In this document: piece by piece, positions 46,941-55,916 of the stretch
How positions within the stretch are numbered: position 1 is the first letter of the stretch
How the letters are laid out: each line of letters opens with the position of its first letter
Source of the DNA: Bog-159 sp963738345
GTDB taxonomy: Bacteria; Acidobacteriota; Terriglobia; Bryobacterales; Bryobacteraceae
NCBI GenBank assembly: GCA_963738345.1
Contig: CAVTWI010000002.1
Span: forward strand, 7,130,001-7,194,000
Direction: 5' to 3'
DNA: 64,000 bases
The notes under the pieces: model-generated
Told to the model about the DNA's origin: nothing
The model's database searches: none
The model's input: the letters and a program-made list of their open reading frames with translations, nothing else
Translations under genes and position numbers: made by a program

Positions 46941-47250
46941 CTAATCTCGCCCTCTCAATATGGCAGCCATCATACGCGGGTTGCGACGACCATGCATGAC
47001 CGCGACAACCAACAGGGGCCGCGGATGGGGTGCGTAGGCCACCAGATAATTGCCGACTGTAGTGAAACGCAAGAGACGCTCAGTTAAATCGGGCCGGCGG
47101 TGGCCTTGATGGGGAAATGGGACAAGCGCCTCGATTGTTGCTTCGAGGGCGTTGATCATCCGGCAGCCTCAATACTGTCTTCGCTATGAATTCCTAAATA
47201 GCGTCAAGATCGGCCTCGGCCCTCGGATGTAACTGTATCCACTCATTCAT
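46941..47250 (-). pseudogene. ParE/RelE-type toxin, inactivated
   Basis: ATG 47250 overlaps the antitoxin stop in the usual antitoxin-toxin arrangement. The frame gives NEWIQLHPRAEADLDAI then a TAG where Trp is expected, EFIAK, then at least one frame shift; the rest is a good ParE C-terminus (INALEATIEALVPFPHQGHR, LLRFTTVGNYLVAYAP, VVAVMHGRRNPRMMAAIL). With both a stop codon and a shift the toxin is very probably dead. Confidence 0.75.
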
Positions 47251-47491
47251 CCTCGCCTCGGCGGGCAGCGCTCTTGGCCCGAAGCCTTGCGAAAACTTCA
47301 TCACCGGGAACGGGCGTCGCGCTGCCACTTTCGATTTCATCGTAGCGGCAGTCAATCGTATACCGGATAAAGGCGACGTCGGCCAAGAAATCGGTCACCA
47401 CCTTTACGACCAGTTGATCGCTTCGGTGCCCGGTGGCTCGCGCCTTCCGCCCAAGTTCGGCCTGTATCCCTGGAGGAAAACGAACTTCCAT
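47243..47491 (-). CDS. Antitoxin of a ParDE-like module
   Basis: 82 aa, ATG 47491. N-terminal EVRFPPGIQAELGRKARATGHRSDQLVVKVVTDFLAD resembles the ribbon-helix-helix / addiction-module antitoxins that precede ParE toxins; the tail (DEVFARLRAKSAARRGEDE) would wrap the toxin. It overlaps the toxin start by 8 bp. The antitoxin frame is intact although its toxin is broken. Confidence 0.75.
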   Translation of the reverse strand: MEVRFPPGIQAELGRKARATGHRSDQLVVKVVTDFLADVAFIRYTIDCRYDEIESGSATPVPGDEVFARLRAKSAARRGEDE

Positions 47492-47671
47492 GGGCTCACT
47501 CCTTCTCCTTACCTCCCGGAGTCCGCGATTGCAGTCCCGATGACAGATCCTGTCAACGCGCTAAGCCGCTGATGACACTCACTTTCTATCGAGCGGATGC
47601 CGTGTCTCAAACGACGTGCGTGATAAAGTTGTTTGAGGAAGGTCACCTCCAAAAAATTCGGCTTACGCAAT

Positions 47672-47715
47672 CCGCGTGCAACAAAATCCGCGTGCAACAA
47701 AATCCGGGTGCAAAA
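47672..47715 (+). repeat. Short tandem repeat
   Basis: Two full 16-bp units CCGCGTGCAACAAAAT plus a partial third (CCGGGTGCAA) end in an A10 run at 47711-47720. It lies in a stretch (47492-47844) with no supported gene; a plus-strand frame across it has low-complexity, non-protein-like sequence. Confidence 0.65.
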
Positions 47716-47844
47716 AAAAAACGGCATGGCCGCAGCTGGCCATACATGTATATGAAAATGGATGCCTGGAAAGCGTTATTGCGGAATGCAGCCGGGAACT
47801 CGCCCGCCGCCCATCGCCGAAACGCGTAGCCTGCAACCGAGGCG

Positions 47845-47968
47845 TCCAAAATTCCCGTCAGCTCTCTGAAAACAGAATACTTAACCCCGAATTGGCTTTG
47901 TTTGTAAATTCTCCCGCGCCGCCGATCTCACTGCCCAAACACGCACAAGACCGCACAAATCCGCACAG
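47845..47968 (-). repeat. Dispersed ~125-bp repeat, copy 2
   Basis: Reverse complement of the element at 9953-10087. Minus-strand landmarks in order: TGTGCGGATTTGTGC, GGCGCGGGAGAATTTAC, ACAAAGCCAATTCGGGGTTA, AGTATTCTGTTTTC and GGGAATTTTGG. It lies just beyond the 3' end of the GloVer gene. Confidence 0.75.
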
Positions 47969-47984
47969 TATTTACTTCCTCCTG

Positions 47985-48063
47985 CCGCCAGATTCTAAAA
48001 GTCTACCGCGTGCGCGCCGCCGAACTCACCAGCTTTACCCGCCAGGATTGAGAGGCGAAACAC
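47985..48063 (+). pseudogene. 3' fragment of the 50-aa gene of 20766-20918
   Basis: About 79 bp match the reverse complement of 20752-20830 with few differences. In plus-strand frame it reads RQILKVYRVRAAELTSFTRQD and a stop, and the match continues into AGGCGAAACACCG after the stop. The 5' half is absent. It overlaps, antisense, the C-terminal codons of the GloVer-repeat gene. Confidence 0.8.
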
Positions 48064-49191
48064 CGTCCCGTAATTCCGAGTCCCCCCATAACTCGTCGTA
48101 CCGTAAAAGCTGCTGTCCGCGCCTTCGACCAAGCCGCCCTCCGGGTGATATCCGTCCGCGCAGTTAGGCTCCCCGCAGAACTGATATAGCGTCGTTAGTG
48201 CGCCCGCGGGCGTGATCCGGAATATAGTGCCCGAGTGGTTCGCTCCGCCCTCCGCCGTGGTCCCGTAGAAGTTGCCGTCGCTGCCCTGCCACAAAGCACC
48301 GTCCGGCGCCGAACCGTCCGTCTCGTTGAAGTTGTAAAGGCTGACCAGTTTCCCCGCCGGAGAGACGCGAAAAACCGTGCCGTAGTCATACACTCCCCCA
48401 CCTGTAGTGGTTCCGTAAAGGTTCCCATCCGCGCCTGCTGTCAATGCGCTCGACGGCCCCGCGCCGTCGAGCCCGCTGAAGGTGTACACGGTTCGAAAAG
48501 CGCCACTCGGGCTGATCGCAAAAATCGTGCCGTAATTGTGCGCTCCGCCCAACGAAGTCGTTCCGTAGAACAGGCCGTTAGCTGCCTGCACCAGCCCACC
48601 CCACGGGTTTGATCCGTCAGTCCCCACGAAACTATGCAGCGTAGTGAACGCCCCACCCGGTTCCATCCGGAATACCGTGCCGGCCACGCCGTGTCCTCCG
48701 CGATAGGTCGTCCCATAAATGAATCCGTTCGACCCGGTCACCAGCCCCCCGTGCGGCGAAGCCCCGCCGATCGAGTCAAAGTTGTGCAGCGTCGCGAATG
48801 TTCCGTCCGGCGTAACCTCGAATATGGTGCCGTCATTTTGTGTGCCGCCCTGACCCGTCGTCCCGTACAACACTCCGGCGACGGACACCGTCAGGCCTCC
48901 GTCCGGAAGCGCGCCGTTGGTATGGTCGAATGCAAAAAGCGTCGTCAGTTCCCCCGCAGGCGTGATCGCGAAAACTGTGCCGAAGCGCGAAGCGCCGCCT
49001 TGCGTAGTAGCGCCATAGAAGTTCCCGCTAAGACCCTGCACCAGCGATCCGTAATTGGGGTTAGCGCCATCTTGCCAGTTGAAACTCAGTAGAGTCGTGA
49101 ACGTCTGAGCCTGCGCCACGGCCCCCGTAACCGCGCCAGCTAAGGCCAGCGCGGCAGCGGACCTCAAAGCTCGATTGATCCTCATTTCCAT
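47995..49191 (-). CDS. Secreted GloVer-repeat beta-propeller protein
   Basis: 398 aa. Signal peptide (RSAAALALAGAVTGAVAQAQ). Seven to eight repeats of about 38-45 residues with the pattern YGTT-x-GG...-GTVF-x-I/M-x-P-x-G (GLSGNFYGATTQGGASRFGTVFAI, FIYGTTYRGGHGVAGTVFRM, NFYGTTAEGGANHSGTIFRI). Such proteins are common, exported and uncharacterised in Acidobacteria. The last 17 residues after VFRLS come from the sequence shared with 20752-20830, so the native end was probably replaced. Confidence 0.85.
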   Translation of the reverse strand: MEMRINRALRSAAALALAGAVTGAVAQAQTFTTLLSFNWQDGANPNYGSLVQGLSGNFYGATTQGGASRFGTVFAITPAGELTTLFAFDHTNGALPDGGLTVSVAGVLYGTTGQGGTQNDGTIFEVTPDGTFATLHNFDSIGGASPHGGLVTGSNGFIYGTTYRGGHGVAGTVFRMEPGGAFTTLHSFVGTDGSNPWGGLVQAANGLFYGTTSLGGAHNYGTIFAISPSGAFRTVYTFSGLDGAGPSSALTAGADGNLYGTTTGGGVYDYGTVFRVSPAGKLVSLYNFNETDGSAPDGALWQGSDGNFYGTTAEGGANHSGTIFRITPAGALTTLYQFCGEPNCADGYHPEGGLVEGADSSFYGTTSYGGTRNYGTVFRLSILAGKAGEFGGAHAVDF

Positions 49192-49279
49192 CCTCCGATA
49201 CGAAGGCCATTATACGCTTGCCCATGGTTCCCGACGGCAGTCACTCCCTCGTTCCTGTTACCATGAGATTTCTTGGCAA

Positions 49280-50463
49280 ATGCTGCGATTTGAAACCGCC
49301 GGGGAGTCGCACGGCGAGTGCCTGGTGGCCACGCTCACCGGTCTGCCCGCCGGAGTGCCGGTCTCTCTCGACATCGTAAATCGCGAACTTTGGCGCCGCC
49401 AGCAGGGCTACGGCCGCGGCGGACGCATGAAGATCGAACACGATCGCGCCGAAATTGTGTCCGGCGTGCGCCACTCCCAAACCATCGGCTCGCCCATCGC
49501 CATCATCATCCGCAACAACGACTGGAAAAACTGGACCGAAGCCTTGCCTGTCGGAGGATGATCGGACGAGCGCGGCGAAGACAAACGCAAGCCCGTCACC
49601 CGGCCGCGCCCCGGGCATGCCGACCTGGCCGGCGCCATCAAGTACAACTTTCGCCGATGCGCGCTACATCCTGGAGCGCGCCAGCGCTCGCGAAACCACC
49701 GCGCGGGTCGCCGTCGGCGCGCTGGCGAAGGCGTTGCTCACGCAGTTCGGCATCGAAATCGCCAGCCACGTGATCGCGGTCGGCAGCGTGCGCCTGGCAC
49801 GTACCGCCGCTTGGGACGAAGTCGTCGGCCATGCGCGCGAAAACCGAAGTCCTGCTGGGCTGCGTGGACGCCGAAACCGAACAGCGCATGAAGGAAGTGG
49901 TGGATCAGGCTTACCGCACCGGCGACACGGTCGGCGGCGTCTTCGAAGTGGTCGCGCACGGCTTGCCGCCCGGCCTGGGATCGCACATCACCTGGGATAC
50001 GCGCCTGGATGGACGCCTGGCCCAGGCCATCGTTTCCATGCAGGCGGTGAAAGGCGTGGAGGTCGGCTTCGCCGAAGAGAACGCCGCCAGCTTCGGATCC
50101 GCAGGTGCAGGACACGATCCATTACGATCGCGAGAGCGCGCCATTTCACGCGCGGCGCCAATCGCGCCGGCGGCCTCGAAGGCGGCATCACCAACGGCCA
50201 GGACGTGCTGGTGCGCGGATTTCTGAAGCCGATCTCCACGCTGCGCCGTCCGCTCGAATCGGTCGATCTGGCCACCCGCGAGCCAGCCCTGGCGGCCTAT
50301 GAGCGCTCCGATGTCTGCGTGGTTCCGGCTGCCGGCGTGATCGGCGAGGCGATGGTGGCGCTGGTGCTGGCGCAGGCGTTCCTGGAAAAGTTCGGCGGCG
50401 ATTCGCTGGGCGAAACCAGGCGCAATTTTGAAGGCTATCTGGACGCAGGTGAGGGATTTCTGA
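49280..50463 (+). CDS. aroC: Chorismate synthase, multiply frameshifted
   Basis: Final step of the shikimate pathway (EPSP to chorismate, FMN-dependent). From ATG 49280: LRFETAGESHGECLVATLTGLPAGVP and RGGRMKIEHD; then conserved pieces in shifting frames: PVTRPRPGHADLAGAIKYNF, ERASARETTARVA, AKTEVLLGCVD, FTRGANRAGGLEGGITNG and ALVLAQAFLEKFGGDS. Apparent surplus bases occur near 49556, 49648, 49830 and 50105. Removing them restores a normal product. A TGA at 50461-50463 ends it before def. Confidence 0.85.
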
Positions 50464-50465
50464 AT

Positions 50466-50982
50466 ATGGTTTATCCGATCGTGAAGTACGGCGATCCGGT
50501 GCTCGAGCGCGAAGCCGAGGAGGTCACTGAATTCGACACGCCGGAGCTGGACAAGTTCCTCGAAGACATGTTCGAGTCCATGTACGCCGCCAAGGGCGTC
50601 GGGCTGGCCGCGCCGCAGATCGGCATCTCCCGCAAGATCGCCGTGATCGATGTTTCCAACGGCGAAAATCCGGCCGACAAGCTGGTCATTGATCAATCCG
50701 AAGATCCTGCATGTGGAAGGCAAGCAGGAAGGCGAAGAAGGCTGCCTGAGCATCCCCGGATTTCGCGAGCAGGTGAAGCGCGGCAAGCGCGTCACCGTGC
50801 GCGCGCAGGACGCCAAAGGCGAGTTCTTCGAGAAGACCGGCGAAGATCTGCTGGCGCGCGCCTTTCTGCACGAGACCGATCACCTGAACGGCAAGCTCTA
50901 CATCAGCCACATCAGCGCGCTGAAGCGCGACCTGATCCGCCGCAAAGTGCGCAAGCTGGTCAAAGCCGGGGAATGGGAGTAG
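50466..50982 (+). CDS. def: Peptide deformylase, frameshifted once
   Basis: Removes the N-formyl group from nascent proteins. All three motifs are visible: GVGLAAPQIG (motif 1), EEGCLSIPG (motif 2, Cys ligand) and HETDHLNG (motif 3, HExxH-type; here HETDH). ATG 50466 begins MVYPIVKYGDPVLE. A surplus base near 50687 separates DKLV from LINPKILHVEGKQ-like INPKILH. Ends at TAG 50980-50982. Partner of fmt downstream. Confidence 0.88.
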
Positions 50983-51010
50983 GACAGGCGTCCCTGCCTA
51001 TCCCACCAAT

Positions 51011-51917
51011 ATGCGCTGGTCTTCCTGGGCACGCCCGCGTTCGCCGTCCCCACTCTCGAAGCGCATCGTCGCCGCGGGCCATGAAGTAGTCAGCGTAGTC
51101 ACCCAGCCCGATCGTCCCAAGGGACGCGGCCAGCCAGCTGGCACGGCTCGCCGGTCAAAGAAGCGGCGCTCCGGCACGGCCTGCCCGTCTATCAGCCGGA
51201 ACGCATCCGCCGTCCCGAAGCCGTTGCAGCAACTTGCCGCGCTGGCGCCTGACGCGATGGTGGTGGTCGGCTACGGCCAGATCATCCCGCAGTCCATCAT
51301 CGATATCCCGCCGCACGGCATCATCAATGTGCACGCGTCGCTGCTGCCCAAATACCGCGGCGCCGGGCCCATCCAGTGGGCCATCGCCAACGGCGAGACG
51401 CGCACCGGCGTCACCACCATGCGCATCGACGCCGGACTCGATACCGGCGACATGCTGCTCGAAGGCCGAAACCGAAATCGGGCCCGACGAAACCGCGGTG
51501 GAATTGGGCGCGCGCCTGGCGGCCATGGGCGCTGAGCTGCTGGTTGAGACCCTGGCCCGCATGGATGGCAATCGTTCGCCCGAAAAACAGGACCCCGCCG
51601 AGGCCACCTACGCGCCGCTGCTGAAGAAAGAGGACGGCCTGATCGACTGGCGCCAGCCGGCCGCAAGCCATCCACAATCGTGCGCGCGGATTCCAGCCCT
51701 GGCCCGGCGCCTACACGCGCTTTCGCGGACAGCAACTGCACATCTGGAAATCGCGGGTGGCGCCGGCGCAGCTCGGGCGTCCCCGGCAAACTTCTGCTGT
51801 CGCAGCCGTCTGCGCGTGGTGTGCGGCGAAGGCGCGCTGGAACTGATCGAAGTGCAACTGGAAGGCCGCAAGCGGATCGCCGCCGAAGCCTTCGCCAACG
51901 GCCAGCGCATCGCCTGA
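51011..51917 (+). CDS. fmt: Methionyl-tRNA formyltransferase, multiply frameshifted
   Basis: Formylates initiator Met-tRNA. Pieces in several frames: LVFLGTPAFAVPTLEA at the N-terminus (one base apparently missing at 51016), HEVVSVVTQPDRPKGRGQ, APDAMVVVGYGQIIPQSIIDIPPHGIINVHASLLPKYRGAGPIQWAI (catalytic HASLLPKYRGA), TGVTTMRIDAGLDTGDMLLE, and YAPLLKKEDGLIDW. Surplus bases are evident near 51063, 51134, 51153, 51226, 51470 and 51667. Next to def, the usual arrangement. Confidence 0.85.
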
Positions 51918-51949
51918 TAGCGACGCCGACATTTTGGGAGAATCGTAGA

Positions 51950-53138
51950 GTGAACCTGCCGCTGGGCTATCGCTATGCCGCGACCTACGCCGGCATTCGC
52001 CAAGCCGAGAAGGACGATCTGGCCCTGATCGTCTCCGGCCTGCCCGCCGCCGCCGCCGCCGTCTTCACCGCAGAATCGCGTGCAGGCCGCGCCGGTGAAG
52101 CTCTGCCGCCGCCACCTGGCGGCCTCGCGCGGCGCAGTGGGCGCGATTCTGGTGAATGCCGGAAACGCCAACTGCGCCACCCGCACAGGCGACGCGGTGG
52201 CGCTGGCCTGCTGCCGGTCCGCCGCGCGCCTGTTGCGGTTGCCCGTGCACCAGGTGCTGCCCGCTTCCACCGGCGTGATCGGCGTGGAACTGGATCCGAA
52301 GCTCATCGTCAACGCCCTGCCCAGCTTGGTCGCGCACATCTCCGCGAAGACGGCTTCGGCACGCGTTGCGCGCGCCATCATGACCACCGACCTGGTCCCC
52401 AAAGAAGCCTTCGCCCAAGTCAAACTGCGGCGCGGCACGGTGCGCATCGCCGGCATGACCAAAGGCTCCGGCATGATCCAGCCGCGCATGGCCACCACGC
52501 TCGGATTCATCCTGACGGATGCCGACATTCCGGTCGCCATGCTGCGCCGCATGTTGCGCGCGCGCCGCTGAGCGCAGCTACAACCGGATCTCCGTGGATG
52601 GCGACACTTCCACCAACGATACGCTGCTGCTGCTGGCCAATGGCGCATCCGGCGTGCGGCCCGATCCGAAAGAAATGCCGGCCGTCGAAGAAGCCATCAC
52701 CGCAAGTCGCCGAAGATCTGGCCCGCAGCATCGCGCGCGATGGCGAAGGCGCGCGCAAGCTCATCACCATCCTGATCTCCGGCGCGCCCACCGATAGACG
52801 CCGCGGCGTTGCTCGCCCGCTCCATCGCCAATTCGCCGCTGGTGAAGACCGCCATCGCCGGCTCCGACCCGAACTGGGGCCGCATCCTATCGCGCCGCCG
52901 GCAATGCCGGCGTGGCCTTCGATCCGCGCAAGGCCGATATCGATCTGCAGGGCGTCGCCGTATGCCGCGGCGGACTTGGCCGCGCGGTTTTCCGAAGCGG
53001 AACTGAAGCAGAAACTGGACGCGCCCGAGTGCGAAATCCGGCTTCGCCATCCGCGGCAAAGGCAAAGGGCAGGCGCGCTTCTGGACCTGCGATTTCACCG
53101 AAGGCTACATCCGCATCAACGCCAGTTACCGGACCTGA
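51950..53138 (+). CDS. argJ: Glutamate N-acetyltransferase / ornithine acetyltransferase, multiply frameshifted
   Basis: Cyclic arginine biosynthesis: transfers acetyl between N-acetylornithine and glutamate. GTG 51950 (NLPLGYRYAATYAGIR). Conserved blocks in different frames: AVGAILVNAGNANCATRTGD, STGVIGVELD, IAGMTKGSGMIQPRMATTLGF with the self-cleavage threonine in the MATTLGF region (usually MATML), SIANSPLVKTAIAGSDPNWGRIL, and the C-terminus GYIRINASYRT. Breaks near 52076, 52562, 52705, 52795, 52890 and beyond. Confidence 0.85.
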
Positions 53139-53139
53139 T

Positions 53140-53580
53140 ATGAGACGGCGAACTTTTCTCTCGCGGCAATGGGAGGCGCGGCGGCGGCGGTCGGCAAGGC
53201 GCGCGCGGCCGATGCGCCCCAGCAGGTTTTCGACCTGTTCAGCAAGATCGCCTCGGCGCTCAGCGACGACGATCCGGCCATGTTCATCGAGGCCGTCGAT
53301 CCGGCCATGCCGAATTTCCAGGATTTCCGCCGCGACATCGTTGCGCTGACCGACTTGGCCGATCTCACCAACTCCATCGAAGTGCATATCAGACACCGGC
53401 GACGAAACCCATCGCACCGAGGAGTTGGACTGGTTCCTTGAGATCGTCGGCAAATCGGCGAGCCACACCGTGGAGCGGCGCCGCGAGGTCGTGAAGTTCC
53501 GCCTGGAGCGAAAGGGCAAGAAGTGGAAAATCGTCTCCATCGAGCCCTTCCACTTTTTTGCGTCCGCCCAAGCTCACTTG
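53140..53580 (+). CDS. Small protein with SnoaL/NTF2-like features, frameshifted
   Basis: ATG 53140, RRRTFLSR then a hydrophobic Ala-rich stretch (GGAAAAVG), perhaps a signal. The middle frame reads DAPQQVFDLFSKIASALSDDDPAMFIEAVDPAMPNFQDFRRDIVAL, and another frame ELDWFLEIVGKSASHTVERRREVVKFRLERKGKKWKIVSIEP. The helix-then-strands plan with a KWKIVSIEP-like strand suggests a DUF4440/NTF2 fold. Stop position uncertain because of the shifts. Confidence 0.5.
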
Positions 53581-53610
53581 ATACCGCAATTTTGCTATAC
53601 TGATACCAGC

Positions 53611-54045
53611 ATGGAACCAGATCACACTTTCCAAATCCTCGGAGGCTTCCGGAGTCTTAGGCAAACCGGTATCTTCCTTGCTCGGATCTGAACAATGCCG
53701 TCGAGCGGGGTTTGCCGAAGGCGACCCTTCGCAATGTGGTCTCGCGCGTCTTCTCGGATACTTCGGAACAAAGGCGCTGATGCACCGCATCGTGCCCGAG
53801 GCTACCTACAAACGGCGGAAAGACCGCCTCAGTCCCGCGGAAAGCGAACGCACCGAGCGGTTGGCCCGCGTTGTCGCCATCGCCGAAGAACTCTGGCAAG
53901 ATCGCGAGCAGGCACGGCGTTTTCTGACCACTCCTCATCCGGAGATCGGCGGAAAGACGCCCCTTGATGCCTGCGCTTACCGAATTAGGCGCAAGGCAGG
54001 CTGAGGAGGTCGATGGCCCGTATCGTCTATGGACTCCCCGCGTAG
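53611..54045 (+). CDS. Xre/MbcA/ParS-type antitoxin of a RES module, frameshifted
   Basis: ATG 53611 (EPDHTFQIL) with a TATACT-like -10 at 53596-53601. Fragments: NAVERGLPKATLRNVVSRVF (Xre-like region), HRIVPEATYKRRKDRLSPAESERTERLARVVAIAEELW and ARRFLTTPHPEIGGKTPLDA, LGARQAEEVMARIVYGLPA, the DUF2384 toxin-binding domain. Stop TAG 54043-54045. Surplus bases near 53653 and 53692 and further shifts near 53780 and 53970. Overlaps the toxin start by 17 bp. Confidence 0.82.
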
Positions 54046-54500
54046 CGGTCCACTGCGGGCGTTCCGTGTTGCCGACATGCGGCATCCCCTCTTCGACGGC
54101 ATGGGCGCGATTCTGCACGGCGCCCGTTGGAACTCGCGCGGCCGGCGCGTGATCTACGCTTCGGAGAACTTACGCGGGAGCGCTTCTGGAAGTTCTGGTC
54201 CACGGTTCGGGCTTCGTGCCGCACAGGCAGGGTTATATCCGCATCGACATCCCGCCAGGCTTGGCGATCGAAGAAGTTGGACTGGACGAATTGCCGGAGT
54301 GGGATTCCGCCTCCATGTTGGCCCCCCGCAAGTTCGGCGACCAATGGTATGACCAGCGGCGCACGCCTGTCCTGATGGTGCCGTCGGTGGTGGTTCGCCC
54401 GGAACGCAATGTCCTGATCAACCAGGAACATCCCGATTTCGCCCGCATCACCGCGAGCGAGGTTCAGCCCGTACGTTGGGACAGTCGCTTATGGACGTAA
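54029..54500 (+). CDS. RES-domain toxin, frameshifted
   Basis: RES toxins degrade NAD+. From ATG 54029: RAFRVADMRHPLFDGMGAILHGARWNSRGRRVIYASENL, containing the RES signature (Arg in ARWNSRG, Glu/Ser in YASENL). One surplus base near 54172 interrupts LAGALLEVLVHGSGF; the next frame continues RQGYIRIDIPPGLAIEEV... SVVVRPERNVLINQEHPDF to TAA 54498-54500. The size (~155 aa) fits the family. The 3' end overlaps the tag gene. Confidence 0.82.
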
Positions 54501-55060
54501 TCAATCGCTGCGCGTGGGCCACCAACGAGCTCTCCATCGCCTACCATGACCGGGAATGGGGCGTGCCGGTGCATGACGATCGCCTGTTCTTCGAGTTCCT
54601 GATTCTCGAAGGCGCCCAGGCCGGACTGAGTTGGGACACCATTTTGCGCAAGCGCGACCGCTACCGCGAGGTGTTCGATAATTTCGATCCCGCAGTCGTT
54701 GCCCGCTATGGCCAGCGCAAGGTGAACGCGCTGTTAAAGGACGCGGGTATCGTCCGCAACCGCCTGAAAATCGCCTCCGCCATCTCCAATGCGCAGGCGT
54801 TCCTCAAGGTGGCGGAAGAGTTCGGCAGCTTCGACAAATACATCTGGCAATTCACCGGCGGGCGTCCGAGAGTGAACTCCTGGGAGGCGTTGAAGCAGAT
54901 GCCCGCGCGCACCGCCGAATCGGACGCGATGAGCAAAGACCTCAAACGGCGCGGATTTCGTTTCGTCGGTTCAACCATCTGCTACGCATTCATGCAGGCG
55001 ACCGGCCTGGTAAACGATCACGCAGTCACTTGCTTCCGTTATCGCGAACTCCTCGATTGA
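54491..55060 (+). CDS. tag: DNA-3-methyladenine glycosylase I
   Basis: Base-excision repair of N3-methyladenine. 189 aa. ATG 54491 gives MDVINRCAWATNELSIAYHDREWGVPVHDDRLFFEFLILEGAQAGLSW, the Tag start with the zinc Cys7 and His19-type ligands; C-terminal zinc-snap FVGSTICYAFMQATGLVNDH... Intact frame, unlike its upstream neighbours. It overlaps the RES toxin end by 10 bp. Confidence 0.94.
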   Translation: MDVINRCAWATNELSIAYHDREWGVPVHDDRLFFEFLILEGAQAGLSWDTILRKRDRYREVFDNFDPAVVARYGQRKVNALLKDAGIVRNRLKIASAISNAQAFLKVAEEFGSFDKYIWQFTGGRPRVNSWEALKQMPARTAESDAMSKDLKRRGFRFVGSTICYAFMQATGLVNDHAVTCFRYRELLD

Positions 55061-55067
55061 GCGCCCG

Positions 55068-55835
55068 CTAATACGGCCAAACCGGTTGGCTGAATAATCC
55101 CCCATCCACGTATAGAGTCTGTCCAGTAATGAACCCGGCCGATTCGCTGGCCAGGAAAGCCACCGCCTGCGCCACGTCCAGCGGTTGCCCCACCCGCCTG
55201 AGCGGCGTGACGCCGGCCCATGTCTTCCCGTAATCAGAAGCCTCCTGCATGGTGCGCTCGATCTCAATCGCGCCCGGCGCGACGCAGTTTACGCGGATCC
55301 CATACTGTGCCAACTCGATCGCCGCGGACTTGGTAAACATTTCGATTCCGCCCTTGCTGGCCGTGTAGTTCGACAGATTCGGAAATGGAACCTTGTTACA
55401 GCCTGACCCGATGTTCACCACGTTGCCCCCTCCGTGTTCGCGCATGTGCCGCCCAGCCCGCTGCGTACACAGGAAACAGCCCTTCAAGTTGGTGCGGATC
55501 ACGTGGTCCCACTCGGCCTCCTCCAGGTCGAGTAGCGGCTTCCAGGTCTGTGTACCGGCATTGTTCACCATGATGTCGAGCTTTGGGAATGCGCCCAACA
55601 CCTCGGTAAACATGCGGTCCACGTCAGCCGCCAGCCCCGCATCAGCCTGCACAATGACGGCCTTCCGGCCCAGCGCGCGAATTTCGGCGGCGGTGGCTTC
55701 CGCGCCTTTCGCGTCACTGTTATAATTCACGGCGATATCGCAGCCGTAGCGGGCCAGTTCCAGCGCGATACCTTTTCCCACTCCTTTACTGGCGCCCGTG
55801 ATCAGCGCGGTTTTCGATTCGAGACCCATCGGCAT
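55068..55835 (-). CDS. SDR-family oxidoreductase (glucose-dehydrogenase-like)
   Basis: NAD(P)-dependent short-chain dehydrogenase. ATG 55835 (or 55829); the frame from 56324 runs under the aminotransferase and is rejected. 255 aa: TGASKGVGKG cofactor motif (~14), NNAG (~92), Ser in NIGSGCNK (~144), YTASK with catalytic Tyr/Lys (~157-161) and the C-terminal ITGQTLYVDGG. The catalytic serine region reads GSGCNK rather than GSSxxx, but a serine is present. Convergent with tag, divergent from the aminotransferase. Confidence 0.9.
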   Translation of the reverse strand: MPMGLESKTALITGASKGVGKGIALELARYGCDIAVNYNSDAKGAEATAAEIRALGRKAVIVQADAGLAADVDRMFTEVLGAFPKLDIMVNNAGTQTWKPLLDLEEAEWDHVIRTNLKGCFLCTQRAGRHMREHGGGNVVNIGSGCNKVPFPNLSNYTASKGGIEMFTKSAAIELAQYGIRVNCVAPGAIEIERTMQEASDYGKTWAGVTPLRRVGQPLDVAQAVAFLASESAGFITGQTLYVDGGLFSQPVWPY

Positions 55836-55916
55836 CAACGCGATTGTATCGCGTGCGCAGCCTCCTCCTAACCTGCCCGTTTGACAACCGGCCGCGAACC
55901 ATGTCAGCTTCGTTTC

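Noticed and set aside
47572..47829. 85-aa plus-strand frame
   Set aside because: Crosses a tandem repeat and an A10 run, lacks an RBS and looks like translated non-coding DNA.
53578..53601. TTGATA/TATACT promoter before the Xre antitoxin
   Set aside because: The spacing is only 12 bp, too short for a sigma-70 promoter; only the -10-like element is kept as a note.
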